Source of the DNA: Polychytrium aggregatum
Taxonomy: Eukaryota; Chytridiomycota; Chytridiomycetes; Polychytriales
Length of the DNA: 64,000 nucleotides
Assembly: GCF_025602895.1 (NCBI RefSeq)
Contig: NW_026516263.1
Location: forward strand, 186,001-250,000
Reading direction: 5' to 3'
The notes under the pieces were generated by a model, which was not told where the DNA came from, searched no databases, and was given only the letters and a program-made list of their open reading frames with translations. A program made the translations under genes and the position numbers. Shown one piece after another: positions 8,064 through 16,456 of this stretch (positions are counted from its first letter, which is position 1; each line of letters starts with the position of its first letter).

Positions 8064-10091
8064 TCAATTCTTCGATCCCGAGTTGCGTTGCACTTGTGCT
8101 TGGCAAAGGTCGATCAGTGAGTCGATTTCAGGAAGGTTGCGGTTGCGGCTGAGAAAGTCGTGGATGTCTGCGAGTCCTCCATCCAAGAGTTCGGCCAGTG
8201 GTGCCCACGAGTCGTACGATGGGTCGTATCCCTGCCAGCGGAGCAGGAACTCGTGTCGATATCCAGGAAGTCGACGTCGTCGGTTGATCCTGTGTCCAAT
8301 GATCGCTTCGAACACTGATTCGTCGTTGCGATTGGGTCCGGGTTCGTCAAACACAAGTTGGTCGGTCGATGGTGTGTTGTACGGGACGAGGGCGGAAGCT
8401 GGGAGTTCGGTTGTGAATCGAAGGGTCCTCGGGAGTCGAAGTCGATATCCAGTCGTCCCGATCTTCTCGACGATCTTGAAGGGTCCCAAGTACGGCATCC
8501 GCATCTTGGAGGGTGTGACGTCGTCCGTGCTGAAGTGGTACGCGGTCGTGTCGATCAGGACTTGGTCGCCAATGTCGTAGCTGATATCGCGTCGATGTCG
8601 GTTGGCGTAGTACAGGGCCCGGTCCTGGGCCTTGCCGATGTTGTCCGAGACCAAGTCCAGAGTCGCTTGCATCTCCTCGATCGACTGTGCTGCGGGGTTG
8701 GACTCGGCGATGATGTCGGTGTTGGCAGGGGTGCGAGGATGCTGACCGTGCATCAGGAAGAAGGGCGAATGTCCAGTCGATGCTGAGTTGTGTGAGTTGA
8801 GCGCGAACTGGATGTATGGCACTTGATCGATCCAGCGGGAGCCGAGGGCCAGAGTCGAACAGCGGATGGCCTCGGCGACGGTCGCCACAAAGCGTTCGAC
8901 TTGTCCGGCGGCCTCGTGGTGGTGGGCAAAGGCGATCCGGAGTTCGGTCTTGAGCAGAACGTTAAGTTCTGTCCAGAAGGCCGACCGGAAGCGTGTGTCG
9001 TGATCGGAGATGAAAGTGCCGGCGAGTCCAAAGTGCACAAAGACATCGCGGAAGTACTGGCGGGCGACGTCTTCGGCCGAGTCGGTCTTGTTGCCGGGGA
9101 CCAGGACGACGTACTTGGTGAGGGAGTCGACAAAGATCGTGATCGAGTTGAAGGTGCGGCCCGAGAGTGAGTCCGTGACAGGCGGGAGTCCGAGGATGAA
9201 GTCGAGGGCGACAGTGTCCATCTTGCGGGTGGCCACAGGGATCCGGGAGAAGTGGCCGTACGCTTGTTGTCGTCGGATCTTGGCTCGCTGGCAGATGTCG
9301 CAGTGCGAGACCCACTCGGCAATGTCCTTGGACATGGCGGGCCAGTAGTAGTGGGTTGAGATGGCCTTGTAGAGCGTGTTGGTGCCGGGGTGAGCTGCAC
9401 AGACAGAGTCGTGGTGGTCCTTGATGATCGAGATGCGGAGGTCCTTGCCGGGGATGCAGATGCGGGTCGAGTCGAAGTAGAGAATCCCGTGTCGAAGTGA
9501 GAAGCGGTGCAGCTGTGCCTTCATCCACGGCTTGAGTCCGTCGGTCGAGTTGTCGCGGAGGGCCGAGATCAGTGCTGACAGGATCGGGTCGGAGCTGTAC
9601 TGAGTGCGGATGGTGTCCAAGAGATCGTCGGGCGAGGGTCCGAGGTTGACAATCGCGTTGATGATCGAGACTTGGACGGCCTTGGAGATGGCTGTCGGTG
9701 TGCGCGAGAGCACGTCGGCGACCTTGTTCCACGAGCCGGGGATCCACTGGATCTCGAGGTCAAAGTCCAGCATCGTGTCGATGGCTCGCTGTTGGCGCTT
9801 GTTGAGGGTCTTGGAGTCGAGGATGTGCTTGAGCGCCTTCTGGTCGGTGTGGAGGAAGACTTTGCGGCCGACGAGGTAGTTCTTGAACTTGTCGAGGTGG
9901 CGGGTGATCGATAGCAGCTCGCCGTTGTAGGGCGAGTAGTTGAGCTCGGATCCGTGCAGTTTCTGCGAGTTGAAGGCGATGGGGCGCACTGTGCCGGATC
10001 CGTCCATGTCCTGCCCGATCCATCCACCGATCGATGCGCTTGACTCGGACCAGTCGGTGAAGAGGTGAATGTCTTTGTCCGGGTTGACCAT
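8064..10091 (-). CDS. RNase H-integrase-chromodomain ORF, array unit 1
   Basis: 675-residue ORF from the first ATG (10091), which is 42 nt from the upstream LTR end at 10134. It begins in RNase H (FTDWSESSASIGGW, then DVLSRTP), followed by an integrase HHCC finger (HPGTNTLY...CDICQRAK), acidic motifs DFILGLPP and SDHDTRF, and a Glu in HHHEAAGQVERF where most Ty3 elements have HPQTDGQTER. It ends in a divergent chromodomain (FLLRWQGYDPSYDSWAP). Gag, protease and RT are absent, so it cannot copy itself. If transcribed from the adjacent LTR it could make an integrase-chromodomain protein. This is inference; it may be a decaying fragment, though no stop is present. Confidence 0.75.
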   Translation of the reverse strand: MVNPDKDIHLFTDWSESSASIGGWIGQDMDGSGTVRPIAFNSQKLHGSELNYSPYNGELLSITRHLDKFKNYLVGRKVFLHTDQKALKHILDSKTLNKRQQRAIDTMLDFDLEIQWIPGSWNKVADVLSRTPTAISKAVQVSIINAIVNLGPSPDDLLDTIRTQYSSDPILSALISALRDNSTDGLKPWMKAQLHRFSLRHGILYFDSTRICIPGKDLRISIIKDHHDSVCAAHPGTNTLYKAISTHYYWPAMSKDIAEWVSHCDICQRAKIRRQQAYGHFSRIPVATRKMDTVALDFILGLPPVTDSLSGRTFNSITIFVDSLTKYVVLVPGNKTDSAEDVARQYFRDVFVHFGLAGTFISDHDTRFRSAFWTELNVLLKTELRIAFAHHHEAAGQVERFVATVAEAIRCSTLALGSRWIDQVPYIQFALNSHNSASTGHSPFFLMHGQHPRTPANTDIIAESNPAAQSIEEMQATLDLVSDNIGKAQDRALYYANRHRRDISYDIGDQVLIDTTAYHFSTDDVTPSKMRMPYLGPFKIVEKIGTTGYRLRLPRTLRFTTELPASALVPYNTPSTDQLVFDEPGPNRNDESVFEAIIGHRINRRRRLPGYRHEFLLRWQGYDPSYDSWAPLAELLDGGLADIHDFLSRNRNLPEIDSLIDLCQAQVQRNSGSKN

Positions 10092-10133
10092 GTGCAGCGA
10101 CTGAGGCGAGAGCAACTTGAGCTGCTCGAAGGC

Positions 10134-10671
10134 TGTCAGATCACGGGATCAAGAGGAAGTCAAAAGAAAAAGATAGAGAAGGTGCTTTTATTGATCTTAG
10201 CGAGGTGTCAGATCACGGGATCAAGAGGAAGTCAAAAGAAGAAGATAGAGAAGGGTTTTATTGATCTTAGCGAGGCTAGGATCTAGAGTCAAGTGTGTCT
10301 GGGGTCGAAGGTGATGACCAGAAACATGAGCGGGCGAAGGCGGGCTATTTATCTGTCTGGCGGTCCCGGAGGCGAAGCCTGCCGCAGCGGGGGCGAAGCA
10401 GCGGAGGCGGCGGGACAGCAGCCAGGCAGCAGCGGCTAACCGGAGAAACATGTGAAAGTCTGACAAATGCTCGGTGGCTGACAAATGCGGGTGACACGGC
10501 GTCTGACTAATGCATGGTCGATGACAGATGCAGGGAACACAGAGCGGCGTGTGCAACATGAGAGCAAGGAAAAAGGAAACGCGTCGCAGGACAAAGGAAA
10601 AAGAAAGTGTGCAACGCAAACAGTGACACAAGTGCGACGGTGCAGCCAAGCGGGCAGAGGGATCTGTGACA
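10134..10671 (-). repeat. Array LTR 2 with 72-bp end duplication
   Basis: Same structure as array LTR 1 (LTR proper 10206-10671). Confidence 0.9.
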
Positions 10672-11014
10672 TCCCCCCCAGAAAAATTGTGCTCAAGTCA
10701 AACCATCAATTCTTCGATCCCGAGTTGCGTTGCACTTGTGCTTGGCAAAGGTCGATCAGTGAGTCGATTTCAGGAAGGTTGCGGTTGCGGCTGAGAAAGT
10801 CGTGGATGTCTGCGAGTCCTCCATCCAAGAGTTCGGCCAGTGGTGCCCACGAGTCGTACGATGGGTCGTATCCCTGCCAGCGGAGCAGGAACTCGTGTCG
10901 ATATCCAGGAAGTCGACGTCGTCGGTTGATCCTGTGTCCAATGATCGCTTCGAACACTGATTCGTCGTTGCGATTGGGTCCGGGTTCGTCAAACACAAGT
11001 TGGTCGGTCGATGG

Positions 11015-11240
11015 TGTCATGAACTGAGTTTCCTTGCCTTGTATCTTGCCTAGTTATCTTGCCTTGTCCTTGAAATGACTTTGTATTTTTAGTATCCTAA
11101 GCCTTGGATCTAGAATAAAACTTTGGCTTCACACTTGACACTCTGTGTCCCAGTCCAGTCCCCGCTCCTCTCCCTACGTTCGAGTCTTGCATTAGGACTC
11201 TTGCGCACTTCCCTGCTTGCCCCGTTGTCCAGTCTTGACA
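11015..11240 (+). repeat. 5' LTR of C (226 bp)
   Basis: TGTCATGA... to ...TCTTGACA; same sequence as 13893-14118. A good TATA box was not found. Confidence 0.93.
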
Positions 11241-11242
11241 CT

Positions 11243-11252
11243 TGGCAAGACC
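11243..11252 (+). promoter_or_regulatory. Candidate primer-binding site of C
   Basis: TGGCAAGACC begins 2 nt after the LTR and has a tRNA-type TGG start. I could not assign the tRNA, and only a 7-base match to the LTR (gtcttgc) was found, so self-priming is not supported. Confidence 0.35.
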
Positions 11253-11311
11253 TTCAACAACCCCCCACTTGCCCTGCCTTTGCCCCGTCCCCTTCTCTAT
11301 CTCTTTTACCA

Positions 11312-12550
11312 ATGGCTTCCCCTTCTGGCCTTTCCGAGCCCGAGCTCCAGGCCATCCGTGCGGTCATTATCCAGTCCGCCGAGAACGCCCGTTCTCTCCA
11401 GGACTTTTCCAAGTTCCTCCACGATCAGGATGATGCGCTCAACCGCATCACCGATCGTATGGACCAGGTCCTGGCTCGCCGTGAAGAGGATGTCCGCCAA
11501 GTGGTCGCCGCCAGTGTCCAGGAGGCCCTCCGCAGCTACCAGGCCCAGCTACCTCCTCCTGCTCCCGCTCCCGCCCCGATCCGTCGTGCAGGTCGCCCCT
11601 ACTTCGGCGTTCCTGACGACGTCGATGATCCTGCCCAAGACCCCGAGGACAACCCTGCTGGTCGCAACTCTGCCACCAGGCAGATAGGTCCCCCTGATCG
11701 CTTCTCTGGTAAGGACCCGAGCCGCTGCAATGCCTTCCTCTCGCATTGCAGACTGGCCTTCGTGTCCAACCCTCCCCTCTTCCAGACTGAAAGGGATAAG
11801 GTGTTCTACGCCTTATCCTATCTCGATGGTACTGCTGCAGACTACATGCAGCCGTACATCGATCAGTTGGAGAGAGACCCCGAGTGCTCTCCCCCTGCCA
11901 TCCGTGACTTTGCCGGTTTCTCCGAGTGGCTCCGTGCTGCCTTTGGCCAGGTCCAGCCCACCATCGCCGCTGCTCGCGAGATGGTCAGGCTTTACCAAGT
12001 CACCTCCGCCGCCGCCTATGCCGCCGAGTACCGCCGCCAAGCCGTCCACCTCCTCACTTGGTCCCAAGACCCCCTCATGTTCCACTTCGAGAGTGGACTC
12101 AAGCCCTCGGTTCAAGACGAACTCTCCCGCCGCTCCTTCGACAACCTCGAAGATCTCATGCAAGCGGCGATCGCCATCGACAACCGCCAGGAGGACCAAC
12201 GTTCCCGCCGTCCCAACCACCGCTCCGCTCCTGCTCCTGCTCCTGCTCGTCCGGCTCCTCTCCCTTTCCGTCCGGCTCCTCGCCCCTTCGCTCCTGCTCC
12301 TCCTCCTCGCCCCGCTCAAGCCTTCAACGTTCCGCAGCCCATGGACCTCAGCCAGGCCTCCGCTCGCAGGCTGACCGCCGAGGACAAGGCCGCCCTCCGT
12401 GCTGCCAACCGCTGCTTTTATTGCAAGCAGGAAGGGCACATTGCCCTTCGCTGCCCCAATAAGGCATCCTCCCGCTTGGCTGCCATCGATGCGTCTTTGG
12501 CTGTCGTTGATGTGAATAAACTTGACGACCAGGAAAACTTCTCTGCCTAG
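11312..12550 (+). CDS. gag: Gag of element C
   Basis: 412 residues from the ATG at 11312 (MASPSGLSEPELQ). The frame is open further upstream into the LTR, but that extension has no capsid features. The N-terminal third contains a helical segment (FSKFLHDQDDALNRITDRMDQ), the middle has the Ty3 capsid region (RFSGKDPSRCNAFLSHCRLAF...), then a Pro/Ala/Arg-rich linker and a canonical zinc knuckle CFYCKQEGHIALRC. It overlaps the protease frame, which is -1 relative to it. It is the only complete particle protein of this element. Confidence 0.88.
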   Translation: MASPSGLSEPELQAIRAVIIQSAENARSLQDFSKFLHDQDDALNRITDRMDQVLARREEDVRQVVAASVQEALRSYQAQLPPPAPAPAPIRRAGRPYFGVPDDVDDPAQDPEDNPAGRNSATRQIGPPDRFSGKDPSRCNAFLSHCRLAFVSNPPLFQTERDKVFYALSYLDGTAADYMQPYIDQLERDPECSPPAIRDFAGFSEWLRAAFGQVQPTIAAAREMVRLYQVTSAAAYAAEYRRQAVHLLTWSQDPLMFHFESGLKPSVQDELSRRSFDNLEDLMQAAIAIDNRQEDQRSRRPNHRSAPAPAPARPAPLPFRPAPRPFAPAPPPRPAQAFNVPQPMDLSQASARRLTAEDKAALRAANRCFYCKQEGHIALRCPNKASSRLAAIDASLAVVDVNKLDDQENFSA

Positions 12551-12576
12551 AAAAGGTCGGAGGAGCTTTCCTAGGC
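12532..12576 (+). promoter_or_regulatory. -1 frameshift signal of C
   Basis: Heptamer G GAA AAC (12532-12538) is in the gag frame; it is less canonical than XXXYYYZ, comparable with G GAU UUA type sites. A 6-nt spacer leads to an 11-bp stem (12545-12555 with 12566-12576, one A-C mismatch) with a 10-nt loop. The gag stop (12548-12550) is in the 5' arm. The pol frame is closed by TGA at 12523-12525, so the shift must happen in the last 25 nt of gag. Confidence 0.75.
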
Positions 12577-13881
12577 GTCAATCATGTCATAAATCTTCCT
12601 CCTGTAAATGTCTCCACGGTAAATCACTCTTCTGCCTTTTGCCATCTTGCCCCCGTCACCATTGCCACCGTTTCCACTGCTCTTGCTTCTTCGTCTTCGC
12701 CTCCCGAGCCTGACATCCAACGTCAGCCCTCCCTCGCTGTGACTCTGCTGTGCGGTCCAGAGTCCATACGGGCAACCGCCATGATCGATACCGGCGCGGT
12801 TACTTCGTTTATGGACACTGGATTCGCCGCAACCCACGCTCTCCCCACCTTTGCAACTTCTTTCGTCATCACTCTTGCCGATGGTTCTTCGATGGAGTCT
12901 AGTCTTGGAGTTTGTGTTTCTATGATCACAGGCATCAGCCACTATGAACAAATCTCGTTCGCGCTGATTCCCTTGGCTTCATACCCGATCATCTTGGGTA
13001 TGGATTGGATCAAGAAACACAAGCCCTACTTTGACTGGCACCATGACTCTATTTTCTTGCCTTGCACCTCTATCCACAGTTTGGCCTCCCCGTTCTCTCC
13101 CGAGCCACAGTCCTCTAGGTCCAGCCCTGCCGAGCCGCCTGCCGAGTCCCCTGCTGAGGTCCCCGCCGAGCCTGCCGTGTCCCTGCCCGAGTCCAAGATC
13201 GTTCCTGCCAAGTCCCCAGCCGAGTCCCCAGCCGAGCCCGAGATCCTCCCTGCCTTGCCTCCTGCCGTGCCCAAGCCCAGTCCTGCCTTGCCTCCTGCCG
13301 TGCCCAAGCCCAGTCCTGCCTTGCCTCCTGCCGTCCCAAAGACCAAGACCAAGACCCAGTCCCTGCCCAGCGTCAGCCTGATCGGCAGCATCCCCTTCCA
13401 GCACGCCGTCCAGAAGGAAGGCCTGGAAGTGTTCCTCTTGGATGCTGCCCGAGTCCTGTCCCTCTGCTCCGTCGACGCTGGAGCCAAGCCCAAGGCCGAG
13501 CCCTCTGTCCCCTCCAAGTACTCGTCCTTTGCCAAGGTGTTTTCCAAGTCCGAGGCCGACAAGCTCCCCCAGCACCGCCCTTACGACCACACGATCCCGT
13601 TGGTCGAAGGTGCGTCCCCGTCGTTTGGGCCCGTCTACAACCTCTCCAAGCCGGAGATGGACGCCCTCCACACCTACATCCAAGAGAACTTGTCCAAGGG
13701 TTTCATCCGCCGTTCCGAGTCCCCTGCCAGTGCCCCAGTTCGCCGAGTTCGTTTAAGGTGTCTGCATACCAGTCTGGAGGTTGCCGGTTCGAAACCGATG
13801 CTGACACTGAATTTCGGAAAAGACGGAGCTGGGGTGCCGTTCATGTTCCAGTCCTATCGAGCCATTATATCTGGCCTTTAA
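12538..13881 (+). CDS. Truncated Pol of C (protease plus RT start)
   Basis: 447 residues counted from the frameshift. Protease has the normal DTGA motif near residue 84 (12787) and a later ILGMDW motif. A long Pro/Ala-rich linker follows, with near-perfect repeats of LPPAVPKPSPA at about 13254-13340. The RT lead-in (FAKVFSKSEADKLPQHRPYD, GPVYNLSKPEM, SKGFIRRSESPASAPV) is intact, but the frame leaves RT near 13740. There it enters about 140 nt unrelated to Pol that contain a tRNA-like segment, and stops at 13881 beside the polypurine tract. No catalytic RT motif remains. Confidence 0.85.
   Translation, partial: LLCLEKVGGAFLGVNHVINLPPVNVSTVNHSSAFCHLAPVTIATVSTALASSSSPPEPDIQRQPSLAVTLLCGPESIRATAMIDTGAVTSFMDTGFAATHALPTFATSFVITLADGSSMESSLGVCVSMITGISHYEQISFALIPLASYPIILGMDWIKKHKPYFDWHHDSIFLPCTSIHSLASPFSPEPQSSRSSPAEPPAESPAEVPAEPAVSLPESKIVPAKSPAESPAEPEILPALPPAVPKPSPALPPAVPKPSPALPPAVPKTKTKTQSLPSVSLIGSIPFQHAVQKEGLEVFLLDAARVLSLCSVDAGAKPKAEPSVPSKYSSFAKVFSKSEADKLPQHRPYDHTIPLVEGASPSFGPVYNLSKPEMDALHTYIQENLSKGFIRRSESPASAPVRRVRLRCLHTSLEVAGSKPMLTLNFGKDGAGVPFMFQSYRAIISGL
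13740..13815 (+). other. tRNA-like segment replacing the deleted pol of C
   Basis: 13740-13751 (tcgccgagttcg) resembles a Pol III A box, and 13786-13796 (ggttcgaaacc) is a near-perfect B box / T-arm. The D arm can pair (gcc with ggt). The acceptor 5' strand is missing at the breakpoint, the anticodon stem pairs poorly and no T-run terminator follows. Best read as a fragment of a tRNA or tRNA-derived repeat. Confidence 0.45.
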
Positions 13882-13892
13882 GGGGGAGATAG
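13880..13892 (+). promoter_or_regulatory. Polypurine tract of C
   Basis: AAGGGGGAGATAG abuts the 3' LTR. Confidence 0.85.
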
Positions 13893-14118
13893 TGTCATGA
13901 ACTGAGTTTCCTTGCCTTGTATCTTGCCTAGTTATCTTGCCTTGTCCTTGAAATGACTTTGTATTTTTAGTATCCTAAGCCTTGGATCTAGAATAAAACT
14001 TTGGCTTCACACTTGACACTCTGTGTCCCAGTCCAGTCCCCGCTCCTCTCCCTACGTTCGAGTCTTGCATTAGGACTCTTGCGCACTTCCCTGCTTGCCC
14101 CGTTGTCCAGTCTTGACA
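13893..14118 (+). repeat. 3' LTR of C (226 bp)
   Basis: Same sequence as 11015-11240; followed by TSD gatgg at 14119-14123. Confidence 0.93.
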
Positions 14119-15884
14119 GATGGTGTGTTGTACGGGACGAGGGCGGAAGCTGGGAGTTCGGTTGTGAATCGAAGGGTCCTCGGGAGTCGAAGTCGATATC
14201 CAGTCGTCCCGATCTTCTCGACGATCTTGAAGGGTCCCAAGTACGGCATCCGCATCTTGGAGGGTGTGACGTCGTCCGTGCTGAAGTGGTACGCGGTCGT
14301 GTCGATCAGGACTTGGTCGCCAATGTCGTAGCTGATATCGCGTCGATGTCGGTTGGCGTAGTACAGGGCCCGGTCCTGGGCCTTGCCGATGTTGTCCGAG
14401 ACCAAGTCCAGAGTCGCTTGCATCTCCTCGATCGACTGTGCTGCGGGGTTGGACTCGGCGATGATGTCGGTGTTGGCAGGGGTGCGAGGATGCTGACCGT
14501 GCATCAGGAAGAAGGGCGAATGTCCAGTCGATGCTGAGTTGTGTGAGTTGAGCGCGAACTGGATGTATGGCACTTGATCGATCCAGCGGGAGCCGAGGGC
14601 CAGAGTCGAACAGCGGATGGCCTCGGCGACGGTCGCCACAAAGCGTTCGACTTGTCCGGCGGCCTCGTGGTGGTGGGCAAAGGCGATCCGGAGTTCGGTC
14701 TTGAGCAGAACGTTAAGTTCTGTCCAGAAGGCCGACCGGAAGCGTGTGTCGTGATCGGAGATGAAAGTGCCGGCGAGTCCAAAGTGCACAAAGACATCGC
14801 GGAAGTACTGGCGGGCGACGTCTTCGGCCGAGTCGGTCTTGTTGCCGGGGACCAGGACGACGTACTTGGTGAGGGAGTCGACAAAGATCGTGATCGAGTT
14901 GAAGGTGCGGCCCGAGAGTGAGTCCGTGACAGGCGGGAGTCCGAGGATGAAGTCGAGGGCGACAGTGTCCATCTTGCGGGTGGCCACAGGGATCCGGGAG
15001 AAGTGGCCGTACGCTTGTTGTCGTCGGATCTTGGCTCGCTGGCAGATGTCGCAGTGCGAGACCCACTCGGCAATGTCCTTGGACATGGCGGGCCAGTAGT
15101 AGTGGGTTGAGATGGCCTTGTAGAGCGTGTTGGTGCCGGGGTGAGCTGCACAGACAGAGTCGTGGTGGTCCTTGATGATCGAGATGCGGAGGTCCTTGCC
15201 GGGGATGCAGATGCGGGTCGAGTCGAAGTAGAGAATCCCGTGTCGAAGTGAGAAGCGGTGCAGCTGTGCCTTCATCCACGGCTTGAGTCCGTCGGTCGAG
15301 TTGTCGCGGAGGGCCGAGATCAGTGCTGACAGGATCGGGTCGGAGCTGTACTGAGTGCGGATGGTGTCCAAGAGATCGTCGGGCGAGGGTCCGAGGTTGA
15401 CAATCGCGTTGATGATCGAGACTTGGACGGCCTTGGAGATGGCTGTCGGTGTGCGCGAGAGCACGTCGGCGACCTTGTTCCACGAGCCGGGGATCCACTG
15501 GATCTCGAGGTCAAAGTCCAGCATCGTGTCGATGGCTCGCTGTTGGCGCTTGTTGAGGGTCTTGGAGTCGAGGATGTGCTTGAGCGCCTTCTGGTCGGTG
15601 TGGAGGAAGACTTTGCGGCCGACGAGGTAGTTCTTGAACTTGTCGAGGTGGCGGGTGATCGATAGCAGCTCGCCGTTGTAGGGCGAGTAGTTGAGCTCGG
15701 ATCCGTGCAGTTTCTGCGAGTTGAAGGCGATGGGGCGCACTGTGCCGGATCCGTCCATGTCCTGCCCGATCCATCCACCGATCGATGCGCTTGACTCGGA
15801 CCAGTCGGTGAAGAGGTGAATGTCTTTGTCCGGGTTGACCATGTGCAGCGACTGAGGCGAGAGCAACTTGAGCTGCTCGAAGGC

Positions 15885-16422
15885 TGTCAGATCACGGGAT
15901 CAAGAGGAAGTCAAAAGAAAAAGATAGAGAAGGTGCTTTTATTGATCTTAGCGAGGTGTCAGATCACGGGATCAAGAGGAAGTCAAAAGAAGAAGATAGA
16001 GAAGGGTTTTATTGATCTTAGCGAGGCTAGGATCTAGAGTCAAGTGTGTCTGGGGTCGAAGGTGATGACCAGAAACATGAGCGGGCGAAGGCGGGCTATT
16101 TATCTGTCTGGCGGTCCCGGAGGCGAAGCCTGCCGCAGCGGGGGCGAAGCAGCGGAGGCGGCGGGACAGCAGCCAGGCAGCAGCGGCTAACCGGAGAAAC
16201 ATGTGAAAGTCTGACAAATGCTCGGTGGCTGACAAATGCGGGTGACACGGCGTCTGACTAATGCATGGTCGATGACAGATGCAGGGAACACAGAGCGGCG
16301 TGTGCAACATGAGAGCAAGGAAAAAGGAAACGCGTCGCAGGACAAAGGAAAAAGAAAGTGTGCAACGCAAACAGTGACACAAGTGCGACGGTGCAGCCAA
16401 GCGGGCAGAGGGATCTGTGACA
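15885..16422 (-). repeat. Array LTR 3 with 72-bp end duplication
   Basis: LTR proper 15957-16422, same as array LTR 1. Confidence 0.9.
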
Positions 16423-16456
16423 TCCCCCCCAGAAAAATTGTGCTCAAGTCAAACCA

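Larger units (their letters stand above)
11015..14118 (+). mobile_element. Element C: non-autonomous Ty3/gypsy, 3,104 bp
   Basis: Two 226-bp LTRs that look identical flank a complete gag, a protease and only the first part of RT. TSD gatgg on both sides. Its PR/RT fragment is of ordinary Ty3 type and is not family B. It has lost the RT core, RNase H and integrase, so movement would need proteins from another element. Its clean TSD and identical LTRs show that it moved recently. Confidence 0.93.
10706..15842 (-). pseudogene. RNase H-integrase-chromodomain ORF, array unit 2, split by element C
   Basis: Chromodomain end at 10706-11014 and integrase/RNase H part at 14124-15842. They are separated by element C (11015-14118), which inserted just upstream of the chromodomain coding part and duplicated gatgg (11010-11014, 14119-14123). 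Without the insertion the frame would equal the other units. Confidence 0.9.

Noticed and set aside
13740-13815. Functional tRNA gene in element C
   Set aside because: The acceptor 5' strand is missing, the anticodon stem pairs poorly and no Pol III terminator is seen, so only a tRNA-like fragment is claimed.
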